Positions 1 through 8,328 of a DNA stretch of 21,276 bases are shown here, in pieces (within the stretch, counting starts at the first letter, position 1; each line of letters starts with the position of its first letter). The DNA lies in assembly GCA_031276415.1 (NCBI GenBank), contig JAISNF010000149.1, positions 1 to 21,276 on the forward strand. Reading direction: 5' to 3'. This DNA comes from Planctomycetaceae bacterium (GTDB lineage Bacteria > Planctomycetota > Planctomycetia > Pirellulales > Thermoguttaceae). The position numbers and the translations under genes are program-made. The notes under the pieces are model-generated. The model did not search any database. It had not been told where the DNA came from and saw only the letters and a program-made list of their open reading frames with translations.

Positions 1-24
1 AAGAAAAATTTAATTTTATAAAGT

Positions 25-144
25 TATTTTAGATCAAAAGTCAAATATTAAATAACGTTTTGATTCCAATTAAAAATTTCCTCTGTGTTCTCTGTGTCCT
101 CTGTGGTTAATAAAATAAATTTGTGGTTTTTAGAAGTTCCCTTA
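25..144 (+). repeat. CTCTGTG-family dispersed repeat, left copy
   Basis: An AT-rich segment followed by CTCTGTG units spaced 8-9 bp apart and ending in GTTTTTAGAAGTTCCCT. Nearly the same 118 bp recurs at 20701-20818 in the same orientation, and inverted copies lie at 20361-20434 and 20627-20700. The first 197 bases of the window hold this repeat and no gene. Similar CTCTGTG/CACAGAG tandem motifs are common between genes in many environmental bacterial genomes; their function is unknown to me. Confidence 0.85.
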
Positions 145-197
145 TGTTAAAATTGTGTAACTGTTTACATAAATAATCAATACTAAAATAAACAATA

Positions 198-677
198 ATG
201 AAATTAACAAGTAGTGCGTTTAATATTTTGGAACGAATTCCAGATCAATACACTGGAACAGGTAAAGACATTTCGCCGCCGCTTTTGTGGACGGATATTC
301 CGGCAGGAACGCGGGAACTCGCTTTAATTTGCGACGATCCGGACGCTCCTACCGCTGAGCCTTGGGTGCATTGGGTCATTTACGGACTTTCACCAAATCT
401 AACTAATTTGCCGGAAGGGATTATTCGCGAAAAAATTGTAACTGCACCAATTCGGGCATTACAAGGCAAAAATTCGTGGTCAACGGGTTCCGCTATTGGT
501 TATCAAGGACCGTATCCGCCGAAAGGACATGGAGTTCATCGTTATTTTTTTGTACTTTACGCTCTTGATGCGGAGTTGAATATTGCGCCGGGCGCAACGA
601 AAAATACTCTGCTCAAATCAATGCAAGGACATATCCTCGCAAAAGCCGAACTAATAGGAACTTATGAAATTTCTTAA
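198..677 (+). CDS. YbhB/YbcL family Raf kinase inhibitor-like (PEBP) protein
   Basis: The 159-residue product matches bacterial phosphatidylethanolamine-binding-protein homologues in length and motifs. DDPDAP lies at residues 46-51, H57-W58 follows in the pocket region, and GPYPPKGHGVHRY lies at 103-115; these form the anion-binding pocket in the family. No signal peptide is visible, so it is probably cytoplasmic, like E. coli YbhB. Its biochemical role in bacteria is not settled, and binding of small phosphorylated ligands is inferred from the fold. The ATG at 198 is the only sensible start because family homology begins almost at once (SSAF). It stands alone: repeat DNA lies upstream and a 286-bp gap with hairpins lies before the next gene. 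The family call is secure and the physiological role is open. Confidence 0.92.
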   Translation: MKLTSSAFNILERIPDQYTGTGKDISPPLLWTDIPAGTRELALICDDPDAPTAEPWVHWVIYGLSPNLTNLPEGIIREKIVTAPIRALQGKNSWSTGSAIGYQGPYPPKGHGVHRYFFVLYALDAELNIAPGATKNTLLKSMQGHILAKAELIGTYEIS

Positions 678-718
678 CAAAAATTCGTCATTATTCAGCG
701 GAACGTTATGAATTATCG

Positions 719-800
719 TAATATTGGAACTCAAGAGATTGACAATATTTCAGGCGAAACGTTATTATCTCTTGTCATCATCTCTTGATTTCCAATTGTA
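719..800. repeat. Inverted repeat, possible terminator of the PEBP gene
   Basis: Bases 719-739 (core GGAACTCAAGAGAT) pair with 780-800 (core ATCTCTTGATTTCC), matching at 18 of 21 positions around a 40-nt loop. It begins 41 bp after the PEBP stop. There is no U-run, so it is not a classical intrinsic terminator; an RNA-stabilising hairpin or a degenerate repeat are alternatives. The rest of the 678-963 gap holds a short hairpin at 854-875 and an 11-bp tandem duplication at 887-908. Confidence 0.5.
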
Positions 801-853
801 AACAGAGTATAAGTAGAGAAATAAGTTAAATTATTATTTTTTGCGTTTAAGTG

Positions 854-875
854 AACCGGCTAATGTTAGTCGGTT
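854..875. other. Short hairpin ahead of the HEAT-repeat gene
   Basis: AACCGGCTAA (854-863) and TTAGTCGGTT (866-875) are complementary at nine of ten positions across a 2-nt centre. It lies about 90 bp upstream of the HEAT-repeat gene start. It could be an operator or part of a leader; nothing in the sequence separates these. Confidence 0.35.
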
Positions 876-963
876 ACATTAATTTTAATTTGACAATAAT
901 TTGACAATCTGTTCAAGTTTCGGTCAAAACCTATTTTTTAAAAATTTAATCAAAAAACAAACT

Positions 964-2682
964 ATGAAAACAATTCGATTTTTAATTCTGTTTGCGGTTA
1001 TCGCAACGAGTGTTTCCGTCCTTTTTGCTACGGAAATAGCAAAACAAACATTGCCGCCGGTCAGTCAATTAGCGTCCGAAAATCTACAGGAACGTGAAAA
1101 AACTCAACAAGACTGGCAAAATTATTGCTTGTCTATCGGACTTAATTCACAACTCCGTCAGTCGGCGTGTGAAGAAATGCTTAATGTTATCAAAATAGAA
1201 GATACTCCGGTTGAAGCCAAAGTTTGGTTGATTCGCCAACTTGGAATCGTCGGCAATGATTTTGTTGTTTCGGAAATTGCAACATTTCTTAACCATGACA
1301 ATATTCGTATCCGCGATGAAGCGGCAAGAACGTTGGTGAATATTCGCGGAGACAAAGCCGTTGAAGCATTGAAAAATTCCGATTCACAACTTGCGAAAGA
1401 CGCACTGATACAAATTTCCGCTGATCGTGATGTTCTCAAAAAAGCCGGAAACGAAACGGCGTTACCGCAACAATTACCATACGCGGAGGAAAATGTTGTA
1501 ACAGCATGGATGGAAAAATATGATCAACTCAGCGATTTTGAAAAAGCGCAAACGCTTGCCGCTTTAACGATACGAAAAGACAAACAATATCTTGCCTACG
1601 CCGTCCGTGCTTTGAAAAGTGATGACGAATCACTTCGCCGTGCCGGTATTTTGGCAATTGGTGCGCTTGGCGGAGTTCGGGAAATTCCGTTACTTCTCGA
1701 TCAGGCGTTTAATGGAACAAATAAAGAACAGGTAAAAAATGTTTTGTCACAAATAGTTGATAAAGGTTTTGATGAGGCGTTACTTGAACATCTCAAAACG
1801 GAAAAAGATGCGGGACGGTTTGAAGTGATTGCCGACATTTTGAGCAGACGTTACAACAATTTTATATTGCCGGTTATTTTGGAACGCGCCAAAGCAGCGA
1901 ATACGCAAAATCGATTGGCGTTGTTACGAATTGCCGAAAATCTTGCGGCAAAGGAAAATGTCCATGATTTTATTGATGTTTGGGAATTGATTACTGATCG
2001 CGGTCAACGTGATCAGGCGGAACAAATTATTGCACGTCTTGTCAACGGCGATTCCGAACCGGTACTGAAAAAACGTTCGGAAAAAAATTACGCCGATATG
2101 TTTTCGTTACTCGGTCGAATTGGTGACGAAAAATCAATTAAAGAAATAACTGATCGTGTATTCAGACGTCCGCTTGACGCCGGAATGTCCGCAGCACCGG
2201 AACTAACCGCCGCCGCATTGAGAGCAATGTGTAATTGGCCCGACGGACGTGTTGCCAACGATTTGCTGCTCGTTACGGAAAGAAAGGATTTTTCCGATGC
2301 CGACCGAATTGCGGCACTTCGCGGTTTTGCGCGGGTTGTATCGTTGCCGAATGACCGAATTAAAATTAAAATTAACGATAAAGAAAAAATTGCCTTACTT
2401 GCCAAAGGTTTTGATAACGCAATTCGTATTGATGAAAAACGTTTGGTTATTCAGCGTGCCGGTCAGGTTCGTCATGTTGATTCGTTGAAATTTATATTAC
2501 AATATTTTGACAATGCCGAACTTCAGGACACGGTTATTCGTTCTATTCTTGATCTGGCGCATCACACTGATTTACGGCGTTCCGATAAAGAAGCCTTCAG
2601 TACGGCATTGGATAAAGTTATTGCCGTAACAAAAGATCAAGGACTGATTGACCGCGCAAAACGGTATAAAGATAATTTCTAA
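964..2682 (+). CDS. Secreted HEAT-repeat domain protein
   Basis: A 572-residue protein starting at the ATG at 964; a TTG at 901 extends the frame by 21 residues but would bury the signal peptide. Residues 1-22 (basic MKTIR, then a hydrophobic run ending LFAT) form a Sec signal peptide, so the mature protein is exported. The rest is almost wholly alpha-helical, with HEAT/Armadillo-like pairs such as AKVWLIRQLGIVG, IRIRDEAARTLVNI and SLRRAGILAIGALGG, and no catalytic motif. Proteins of this kind serve as binding scaffolds; no partner can be named. It opens a co-directional cluster with a polysaccharide deacetylase (52 bp downstream) and two acyltransferases, which suggests, but does not prove, a role in envelope or surface polymer handling. 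Confidence 0.85.
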   Translation: MKTIRFLILFAVIATSVSVLFATEIAKQTLPPVSQLASENLQEREKTQQDWQNYCLSIGLNSQLRQSACEEMLNVIKIEDTPVEAKVWLIRQLGIVGNDFVVSEIATFLNHDNIRIRDEAARTLVNIRGDKAVEALKNSDSQLAKDALIQISADRDVLKKAGNETALPQQLPYAEENVVTAWMEKYDQLSDFEKAQTLAALTIRKDKQYLAYAVRALKSDDESLRRAGILAIGALGGVREIPLLLDQAFNGTNKEQVKNVLSQIVDKGFDEALLEHLKTEKDAGRFEVIADILSRRYNNFILPVILERAKAANTQNRLALLRIAENLAAKENVHDFIDVWELITDRGQRDQAEQIIARLVNGDSEPVLKKRSEKNYADMFSLLGRIGDEKSIKEITDRVFRRPLDAGMSAAPELTAAALRAMCNWPDGRVANDLLLVTERKDFSDADRIAALRGFARVVSLPNDRIKIKINDKEKIALLAKGFDNAIRIDEKRLVIQRAGQVRHVDSLKFILQYFDNAELQDTVIRSILDLAHHTDLRRSDKEAFSTALDKVIAVTKDQGLIDRAKRYKDNF

Positions 2683-2734
2683 ATAATTTCTAAACGAAAA
2701 TTAAAAACGGAAACGCCGACGCTTTGACTATTCG

Positions 2735-3748
2735 ATGTTGTTCAAAGAAAAATTCAAGACTGTATTGCTTAAAACGAGAGCGTTACGCTTGCGTCAATGG
2801 ATGTTGCCGCAAGCGGTTGCAATTATTGCTTATCATTCTGTTACAACCGATTGGAAAAAACAATCCGATTATATCAATCGCGGCATCACAACAGACGCCG
2901 ACAAGTTCAATGAGCAGATGCGTATTTTGCGCAACGAATATAATCCTGTAACGCTTGACGAAATTGCCGAATGGATTCGTGGAACAAAATTATTGCCGGC
3001 GCGATCTGTTGCTGTAACATTTGACGATGGTTTTGCGGACAATTATTATATCGCCGCTCCGATTATGGAACGATATGATATTCGCGGAACTATTTATTTA
3101 ACTGTTGATGCGGTTCAACGTGGGGAATTGCCGTGGTTTTGTCGAACCGCTTTTCTGTTTCAACAAGCCGCCGCAAGAAAAATCGTTCTATTGGATTCGG
3201 AAACAAAAAGGACTTGGAATTTAGGAAATCCTGATGAAAATCGTGAAGCGTTTATCTATTACAATTATCCGTGTGCGAAATTAACCGGCGAGGAGTTACG
3301 GAATTATATTGAAAAACTTGAAACATGGTTTAATTTTCGTCTTGACCGAAACGATATTTCGGGAATGATGACTTTTGAACAAGCCCGCGAACTCCGCCAA
3401 CGTGGTCATAACATCGGTAATCATACCTTGTCGCATTGCAATCTTGCGCATATTTCACAAGAATTATTGTGTCAAGAAATCGCCGGAGCCGATGAAATTT
3501 TGAAACGGGAATTAGGCGAACCGGTCGAACATTTTTCGTATCCGCATCCTTGTCTTAATCCGCAATGGAATGACGCAACAGTTGCCGAAACGGAAAAACT
3601 TAATTATAAAACCGTAACGCTAACAAGTTTCGGGGTGGTAACACAACGCAGTTTACCCTTGCTTTTGCCGCGAATTATGATCAGCAATCAGGACAATAAA
3701 GAATTTCGCTGGAAATTAGAAACCGCATTGGCAGGAATCCAAACATAA
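2735..3748 (+). CDS. Polysaccharide deacetylase (NodB homology, carbohydrate esterase 4 type)
   Basis: A 337-residue protein with the two metal-binding signatures of the family: TFDDGFADNYY (D97-D98) and NHTLSH (H230 and H234), followed by FSYP at 258-261. Family members remove acetyl groups from N-acetylated sugars with a divalent metal held by one aspartate and the two histidines. The opening IAYHSV and the spacing between motifs are typical of the two-block deacetylases found in exopolysaccharide clusters. No clear signal peptide is seen, so it may act at the inner face of the membrane or be anchored. The start at 2735 fits the family N-terminus. The next gene follows 4 bp downstream, so the two are probably co-transcribed. 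The substrate is unknown. Confidence 0.9.
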   Translation: MLFKEKFKTVLLKTRALRLRQWMLPQAVAIIAYHSVTTDWKKQSDYINRGITTDADKFNEQMRILRNEYNPVTLDEIAEWIRGTKLLPARSVAVTFDDGFADNYYIAAPIMERYDIRGTIYLTVDAVQRGELPWFCRTAFLFQQAAARKIVLLDSETKRTWNLGNPDENREAFIYYNYPCAKLTGEELRNYIEKLETWFNFRLDRNDISGMMTFEQARELRQRGHNIGNHTLSHCNLAHISQELLCQEIAGADEILKRELGEPVEHFSYPHPCLNPQWNDATVAETEKLNYKTVTLTSFGVVTQRSLPLLLPRIMISNQDNKEFRWKLETALAGIQT

Positions 3749-3752
3749 CGAA

Positions 3753-4637
3753 TTGACAGTTACAAAAAAACGCCGCAACAAAATTACCGTGTCAAAAATC
3801 TACCGCGTCAAAAAAACATTGTATCAAAAAATCATCGTATCAAAAAAAACATCGTATCAAAAAATCATCGTGTCAAAAATTATTCAAAAAATATCATCCG
3901 GTTTATTTTTGTTTCGCCGATGCCGTTTTTTTTTATTGTTTCAGGCATTGTCGGCGATATTTATTCCTGCACGTATTTTCAATTTGAGAAAAAATATTTT
4001 TTATAAATTGATACAAAATAAACAATCAACCGTTTCTTCCGCAAACAAAATCAATATCATTGCCGGTACGGAAACAACTGTTTCGGAAATTGTTCGTGAT
4101 CTTTACGAGGGAAATCCTAAAACGCTGGAGTTTTACGAAAAGTTTTATCGCAACGGTATTGAACCTTGGGTTGCCTGTTCCGATAATACGGTGATTGGAG
4201 TTGTTTGGCTTTATACCGGTTCTTATCTTGTTAATTGGGAAGGTTATGACGCATGGCTTTTGCAAATCCAAATCGAACCAACCGCAAAATTTGTAGCCAA
4301 TGTTTTCGTCAATCCCGCTTGGCGCAAACAAGGTATTTTTGCTGCGATTATAAATCATTGCACTTCCGTTTATCGGGACAGTGAATTTTATTCCTGTGTT
4401 GACGAATCCAATCATCCTTCCGTCAAATCACATGAACGAATTGGTTTTCGGTGTTGCGGTATTGCTTATTGTTTCCGTTTTTTCCAACGAGCCGGTTGTA
4501 TTTTTTTAACGAAAAAATCAATAATAAAAAGAAACGAAAAACATTATTGGAAATATTATTGCAAATATTATTGGAAACGGCAGTATTTCTTGTTACGGCG
4601 AGGCAAGGCTGTTTCCGTTTCAATTTCAGAACAATGA
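3753..4637 (+). CDS. GNAT family N-acetyltransferase with repeat-expanded termini
   Basis: The recognisable part is a GNAT fold at about residues 100-240. It has a beta-strand FVANVFVNP leading into WRKQGIFAAII (191-200, the acetyl-CoA pyrophosphate loop), then ESNHPSVKSHERIGF (218-232). The acceptor is unknown. The reading frame has no internal methionine, so the start must be non-ATG; TTG at 3753 is the first option, while later TTG codons (for example 3819) would drop part of a repetitive lysine-rich N-terminus. That N-terminus is built from three 33-bp units. The C-terminal tail carries three 12-bp units (HYW-KYYC-KYYWK) and is not part of the fold. The stop overlaps the next start as ATGA at 4634-4637, which points to translational coupling. 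The GNAT call is fairly sure; the true start is not. Confidence 0.72.
   Translation: MTVTKKRRNKITVSKIYRVKKTLYQKIIVSKKTSYQKIIVSKIIQKISSGLFLFRRCRFFLLFQALSAIFIPARIFNLRKNIFYKLIQNKQSTVSSANKINIIAGTETTVSEIVRDLYEGNPKTLEFYEKFYRNGIEPWVACSDNTVIGVVWLYTGSYLVNWEGYDAWLLQIQIEPTAKFVANVFVNPAWRKQGIFAAIINHCTSVYRDSEFYSCVDESNHPSVKSHERIGFRCCGIAYCFRFFQRAGCIFLTKKSIIKRNEKHYWKYYCKYYWKRQYFLLRRGKAVSVSISEQ
3786..3884 (+). repeat. Three tandem 33-bp units inside the GNAT gene
   Basis: Units 3786-3818, 3819-3851 and 3852-3884 encode TVSKIYRVKKT, LYQKIIVSKKT and SYQKIIVSKII. Each 33-bp unit is itself two halves of 16-17 bp built around CGTATCAAAAA. The repeat lies between the end of the deacetylase gene and the GNAT fold, so it may be repetitive intergenic DNA read through in frame. 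Confidence 0.8.
4542..4577 (+). repeat. Three tandem 12-bp units at the GNAT gene 3' end
   Basis: Consecutive units 4542-4553, 4554-4565 and 4566-4577 follow the consensus TATTATTGGAAA with one or two changes. They encode the aromatic and lysine tail HYWKYYCKYYWK. Confidence 0.8.
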
Positions 4638-5776
4638 ATACACGATTGATTACAACAGACGAAGAACTTATTTCCATCAAAGATTCATGGAATCATCTTG
4701 TTCGGGAAAATTCCGAAACAAATGTTCCGTTTTTTTCGTGGGATTGGTTTTATTGTGCGTGGCTTTATTTTGGAAAGCCAGCCGGTCAACAACTTGCTGT
4801 TGTTATTGTTGAGGACGGTGATCAACTTGTTGGTGTTTTGCCGTTGGTTTTCGGTTCAAAAAAATCGACCGGGATTACTTACCGGACGCTTGGTTTTTGC
4901 AATGTTGGTATTATTCCGCGAAATTCGGTTTATTGGTTACAGAATAGGGTTGCGGATTCTATTTTTGATGCGATTACTCGTCAAATTTTTGATGTGAAAC
5001 AAAAATGGGACGTTTTGGAACTGGCTAATATTTCTAATGAAACGCTTTTTCATAATTATTGGTTACAAGAACATTTGGGAACGGCGATAATTCAGACGAA
5101 GGGGTTATCGTCACCGTTTGTGTTGTTGGAGGGTTTGACTTACGAGCAATATTTTTCAAAATACGGTAACAAAGAGGCTCGTCGCCGGTTTAAGCGAAAT
5201 ACAGAACGTTTTGCGGCGGAAAATAAACGATGGGAAATGACAATATTCGAATCGGTAAATGATATTCAGCAAGGTATTGATTTAGCACTTGCGGTAAGGG
5301 CGGCGAGTTGGAAGGGCGCATTTCGTAACGAATCTTATATCAAGTTTTATCGCGAACTTTTTGACGTGTTGGCGCAACGTAATGAGGTATTGATTCCGGT
5401 TTTGATGTTGGACGATATTCCGATTGCGGCGGAGTTTATTACCGGTTGTAATGATTGTTATTTTCTGCACACAAACGATTATGATTTGCGGTTTCGTGAA
5501 ACATCACCGGGCATTTGCCTGCTTCATAATGTTTTAATCACGGCGTTTGAGCGGCGTTGGAAATTGTTTGATTTTACGGGCGATGATTATGATTACAAAA
5601 AAGATTGTAATACCGGAATCCGTTATCATTCGACGTTTCAAATATTCCATAACGGTTTCAAGTCAAGATTTATCTATTCCGCCAAAACATTCTGGTTGCC
5701 GCTCTTTCGTAAAATCCTGAGAAAACCGGAACCAAATGATTTCATTACAAAAATAGAACGGTTCAAAACAAAGTAA
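4634..5776 (+). CDS. CelD/BcsL-like GNAT acyltransferase (FemAB-related fold)
   Basis: A 380-residue protein. The N-terminal half contains a FISWDWFYCAW-like segment (33-43) typical of CelD/BcsL proteins. The C-terminal half has the acyltransferase core: KYGNKEARRRFKRNTERF (177-193), a tryptophan-containing ASWKGAF (224-230), LDDIPIAAEF (259-268) and FDFTGDDYDYKKD (312-324), the usual end motif. Relatives sit in exopolysaccharide loci and are thought to acylate sugars or lipid-linked intermediates. I chose the ATG at 4634 because it overlaps the GNAT stop and family homology starts there; an upstream in-frame start at 4451 would add 61 residues of shadow sequence. It ends the cluster, with a convergent hisA 32 bp beyond. 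Family assignment is good and the substrate is unknown. Confidence 0.85.
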   Translation: MNTRLITTDEELISIKDSWNHLVRENSETNVPFFSWDWFYCAWLYFGKPAGQQLAVVIVEDGDQLVGVLPLVFGSKKSTGITYRTLGFCNVGIIPRNSVYWLQNRVADSIFDAITRQIFDVKQKWDVLELANISNETLFHNYWLQEHLGTAIIQTKGLSSPFVLLEGLTYEQYFSKYGNKEARRRFKRNTERFAAENKRWEMTIFESVNDIQQGIDLALAVRAASWKGAFRNESYIKFYRELFDVLAQRNEVLIPVLMLDDIPIAAEFITGCNDCYFLHTNDYDLRFRETSPGICLLHNVLITAFERRWKLFDFTGDDYDYKKDCNTGIRYHSTFQIFHNGFKSRFIYSAKTFWLPLFRKILRKPEPNDFITKIERFKTK

Positions 5777-5780
5777 ACGT

Positions 5781-5809
5781 ATAATTACGAAAATTATTAT
5801 CGTAATTAT
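5781..5809. terminator. Possible bidirectional terminator between convergent genes
   Basis: ATAATTACGA (5781-5790) and TCGTAATTAT (5800-5809) are exact reverse complements around a 9-nt AT-rich loop. They lie in the 32-bp gap between the acyltransferase stop and the hisA stop. The stem has few G-C pairs, so its strength is doubtful. Confidence 0.45.
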
Positions 5810-6531
5810 TATTGTAATGTTGTAGCGATATTTAATGCGTCTTTGAGTTGAATGGTTCCTTCGTACAACGCTTTTCCGATAATACATGCCGGAAGACCGA
5901 GTTGCCGGAGTTTTCGGATGTCGTCCAACGAACTCACTCCGCCCGAAGCAATCACCGGAAAAGGAACCGCTCGTTGCATGGCGGTCATTTCGTCAAAATT
6001 GGGTCCCTCCATCATTCCGTCTTTGGCAATGTCCGTATAAACCAACGCCGCAAGCGGTAAATCACGGAAATTTTGTGCAAGTTCAACCGCCGATGTTTGA
6101 CTCGTTTCAAGCCATCCCTCCGTCGCAACAAACCCGTTCCGCGCATCAATACCAAGAACCAATTTATCAGGGAATTGTTGACACATTTTTTGAAACCAAT
6201 CCGAATTTTTAAGAGCCAACGTACCTATTACAACACGATCAATTCCCGCATCAAGATAATCACGAATTGTTTTTTCGTTCCTAATTCCGCCGCCAATCTC
6301 CACCGGAATATCAATCGCTTTCACAATTTCGTACACAGATTGCCGGTTGATCGGTTCCTTGTCTCTGGCTCCGTCAAGATCAACAATATGCAAATATTCC
6401 GCACCAAGACAAACCCAATGTTTCGCCATCTCAACCGGATTATCGGCATACACGGTTTCTCTGCCGTAATCGCCTTGTTTCAGACGAACACATTTTCCGT
6501 TCAAAATATCAATCGCAGGTAAAAGTTGCAT
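5809..6531 (-). CDS. hisA: Phosphoribosylformimino-5-aminoimidazole carboxamide ribotide isomerase (HisA)
   Basis: A 240-residue TIM barrel that catalyses the fourth step of histidine biosynthesis, the Amadori isomerisation of ProFAR to PRFAR in the cytoplasm. The two catalytic aspartates are in place: D8 in LLPAIDILNGKCVRL and D129 in VLGIDARNG. Phosphate-binding loops are visible at EIGGGIR (78-84) and VIASGGVSS (193-201), with YTDIAKDGM (165-173) between. Length matches the family. HisF has a similar barrel, but PAIDILNGKCVRL is the HisA form. No other his gene is adjacent, so it is outside a his operon. The nearest co-directional gene upstream is a membrane protein 103 bp away, so co-transcription is possible but unsupported. 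Confidence 0.96.
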   Translation of the reverse strand: MQLLPAIDILNGKCVRLKQGDYGRETVYADNPVEMAKHWVCLGAEYLHIVDLDGARDKEPINRQSVYEIVKAIDIPVEIGGGIRNEKTIRDYLDAGIDRVVIGTLALKNSDWFQKMCQQFPDKLVLGIDARNGFVATEGWLETSQTSAVELAQNFRDLPLAALVYTDIAKDGMMEGPNFDEMTAMQRAVPFPVIASGGVSSLDDIRKLRQLGLPACIIGKALYEGTIQLKDALNIATTLQ

Positions 6532-6634
6532 AGGAATTGAAAAACAATTGAAAAAAACAAATGGGAAAATCGAAACACAAAATAACAGTTACAATATAAA
6601 ATATAAAATAATAACGGTTGGAAATAGAACGGAA

Positions 6635-8191
6635 TTACCTTAATATTTCAGGAACATCAAGATAAATCATCATTTGATATGCCCACGGATGCGACCAAGG
6701 ATTCCAAATAGGATAAGTTGCAGACATTACGGAAATCGCCAAAAGAATAAATGCAACAGTGCGGCTCCAACGAAACCGGCTTAGCCAATCCACCGTTGTA
6801 ACCAACGGAACACTCCACAACGGCATAAACCAAAATAACCAACGTAACGCCGATGTCATCCCGCCATAATTCCGGTTTGCTTGTTCCTGCGCCACGTAAA
6901 ACGCAAAAACAATCAGACTCAATAAAAGAATCATCAATGCCAAATAACGTAACCGTTTGTCAAACGGCTGCACCAGCCAAATTCCAAGACCAATAAAACT
7001 TAACACCCAAACCGGAGTTAACAGAAATAAACCATGATGACCAATCGTTGTGTGAATAATGTAATTTAATCGGGACGACTCACCACGATCAATACCAACC
7101 GGATTTTTCCAATAACTGTCACGCAAAACGCCGCCGCGCTCGTATTCGTAAAAATACCAATCCCGCTGACTGTAAGCCGGAAACAATGTTTTGTGAGCAA
7201 TTTCATTTGTTGCAAAAAAAGCGGCGGCAACAATTATTGTTGCAGGTAAAAAACCGAACAACGTTTGACGCGGATATTTTAGCAACAATAACAATCCCAG
7301 TCCGGTACAAAATGATAACGCCGGAAGTTCACAGGCAACCGCCAAAAATCCGAAAAAACCGGCACAGAAAAAATATCGCCGACGAATCTCCTGATCAAAC
7401 AAAATCCGTACACCACAATAAAATGAAATTGTTACACAAAAAACTGCCGGAAGATGATTGTTTAACGTAACAACGAATGTCGATAAAAACGTTCCGAAAC
7501 AAACAAACGCCACACTAAAAATCCGCCCCCAATCTGTTGTTCCAAACCGTTCAATCAAACGTATCAATAAAACCCAACAGTAAATAAGCGGTAATAAATT
7601 GCACAAAATTAAAATCGTTCGGACAACAAAATAAGGATCATTGCCAAGTGACCATTGCTGACCGCTGCCCCAATAAATGATAGCATACGGTATTGCCAGA
7701 ATGGTCGGAAGTAAAGGCGGTTTGCTCGAATAAAGATATGCCTGACCGGATTGATCGGGTAGTTCATGTTTGACCATGTCAATAGTGTCCCAACCTTTGA
7801 TGTTCTGGACTTTGTCAATGGCATACCAAACATATTCATATTTTTCAGAACCGTCTTTATTCGTGATTTTACGAACAACACGCATGTCCGGCTCAACCAA
7901 CGCACGAATCGTACACCAACGGCTTCGGTCATTACCGCTCAAAAATGGGCTTTCAAGTACGGCGTCCCGAATAAGATTGTGATACGTTTTTTTCAGTTCC
8001 GTTTGAATGCGTTCTTCATTATTAGTGTGTTTGCGAAGTTCGGCTTCTTTCTGTTCCAAACGCGGTTGTACCTGAGCAAGACGCAACCGCTGAAGTTCCC
8101 GAACATCCACCCGATCCACCGAAAGAATCCTGCCTAAAAGTATGGCAACGGCAATGAAAATAAACAACGTGTAAATCTGCTGACGTGACAT
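6635..8191 (-). CDS. Polytopic membrane protein with N-terminal coiled coil, GT-C-like
   Basis: A 518-residue protein. One membrane helix lies at about residues 7-24, then a charged, probably coiled-coil segment at 30-75 (QRLRLAQ...RLEQKEAELRKH), then an extracytoplasmic stretch leading to YLYSSKPPLLPTILAIPYA at about 151-169. About ten more membrane helices follow to the C-terminus. The SSKPPLLP step before a membrane helix resembles the first-loop KPP motif of ArnT/PMT-type glycosyltransferases (family 39, GT-C fold). The acidic dyad that would confirm this was not identified. It may transfer or handle lipid-linked sugars, or be a planctomycete family with no known role. Lone gene; hisA lies downstream on the same strand. 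Confidence 0.7.
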   Translation of the reverse strand: MSRQQIYTLFIFIAVAILLGRILSVDRVDVRELQRLRLAQVQPRLEQKEAELRKHTNNEERIQTELKKTYHNLIRDAVLESPFLSGNDRSRWCTIRALVEPDMRVVRKITNKDGSEKYEYVWYAIDKVQNIKGWDTIDMVKHELPDQSGQAYLYSSKPPLLPTILAIPYAIIYWGSGQQWSLGNDPYFVVRTILILCNLLPLIYCWVLLIRLIERFGTTDWGRIFSVAFVCFGTFLSTFVVTLNNHLPAVFCVTISFYCGVRILFDQEIRRRYFFCAGFFGFLAVACELPALSFCTGLGLLLLLKYPRQTLFGFLPATIIVAAAFFATNEIAHKTLFPAYSQRDWYFYEYERGGVLRDSYWKNPVGIDRGESSRLNYIIHTTIGHHGLFLLTPVWVLSFIGLGIWLVQPFDKRLRYLALMILLLSLIVFAFYVAQEQANRNYGGMTSALRWLFWFMPLWSVPLVTTVDWLSRFRWSRTVAFILLAISVMSATYPIWNPWSHPWAYQMMIYLDVPEILR

Positions 8192-8230
8192 CGGTTCAAT
8201 AAAATAGGCGTCAAACCTAAACCCAAAATA

Positions 8231-8276
8231 TTCCGGCAGTTAAAACCTCCGGTTACATTGGAAATACCCGCCGGAA
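8231..8276 (-). repeat. GGGGCATTTCC/GGTTTTAACC-family dispersed repeat
   Basis: In reverse orientation this reads TTTCCAATGTAACCGGAGG followed by TTTTAACTGCCGG. The same arrangement of TTTCCAATG, then a short inverted repeat around TTTTAAC, occurs at 13546-13593, 17677-17723, 20307-20354 and 21151-21205. It occupies most of the 137-bp gap between the FHA gene stop and the membrane-protein start. Confidence 0.7.
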
Positions 8277-8328
8277 CAATTTGAATCAATTTATTTTAAT
8301 CAATTTATCTTGTGAAACGAAAACCAAA

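Noticed and set aside
60..110. CRISPR array from CTCTGTG repeats
   Set aside because: Units are 7-9 bp with almost no spacer; this is a simple dispersed repeat.
708..788. 26-codon frame after the PEBP gene
   Set aside because: It has no clear ribosome binding site and overlaps the inverted repeat at 719-800, which explains the sequence better.
901..963. Upstream TTG start for the HEAT-repeat protein
   Set aside because: It would place 21 polar residues before a good signal peptide and sits in an 11-bp tandem duplication.
4451..4633. N-terminal extension of the CelD-like protein
   Set aside because: The extension is another reading frame of the GNAT gene end; the ATG at 4634 overlaps the GNAT stop and starts family homology.
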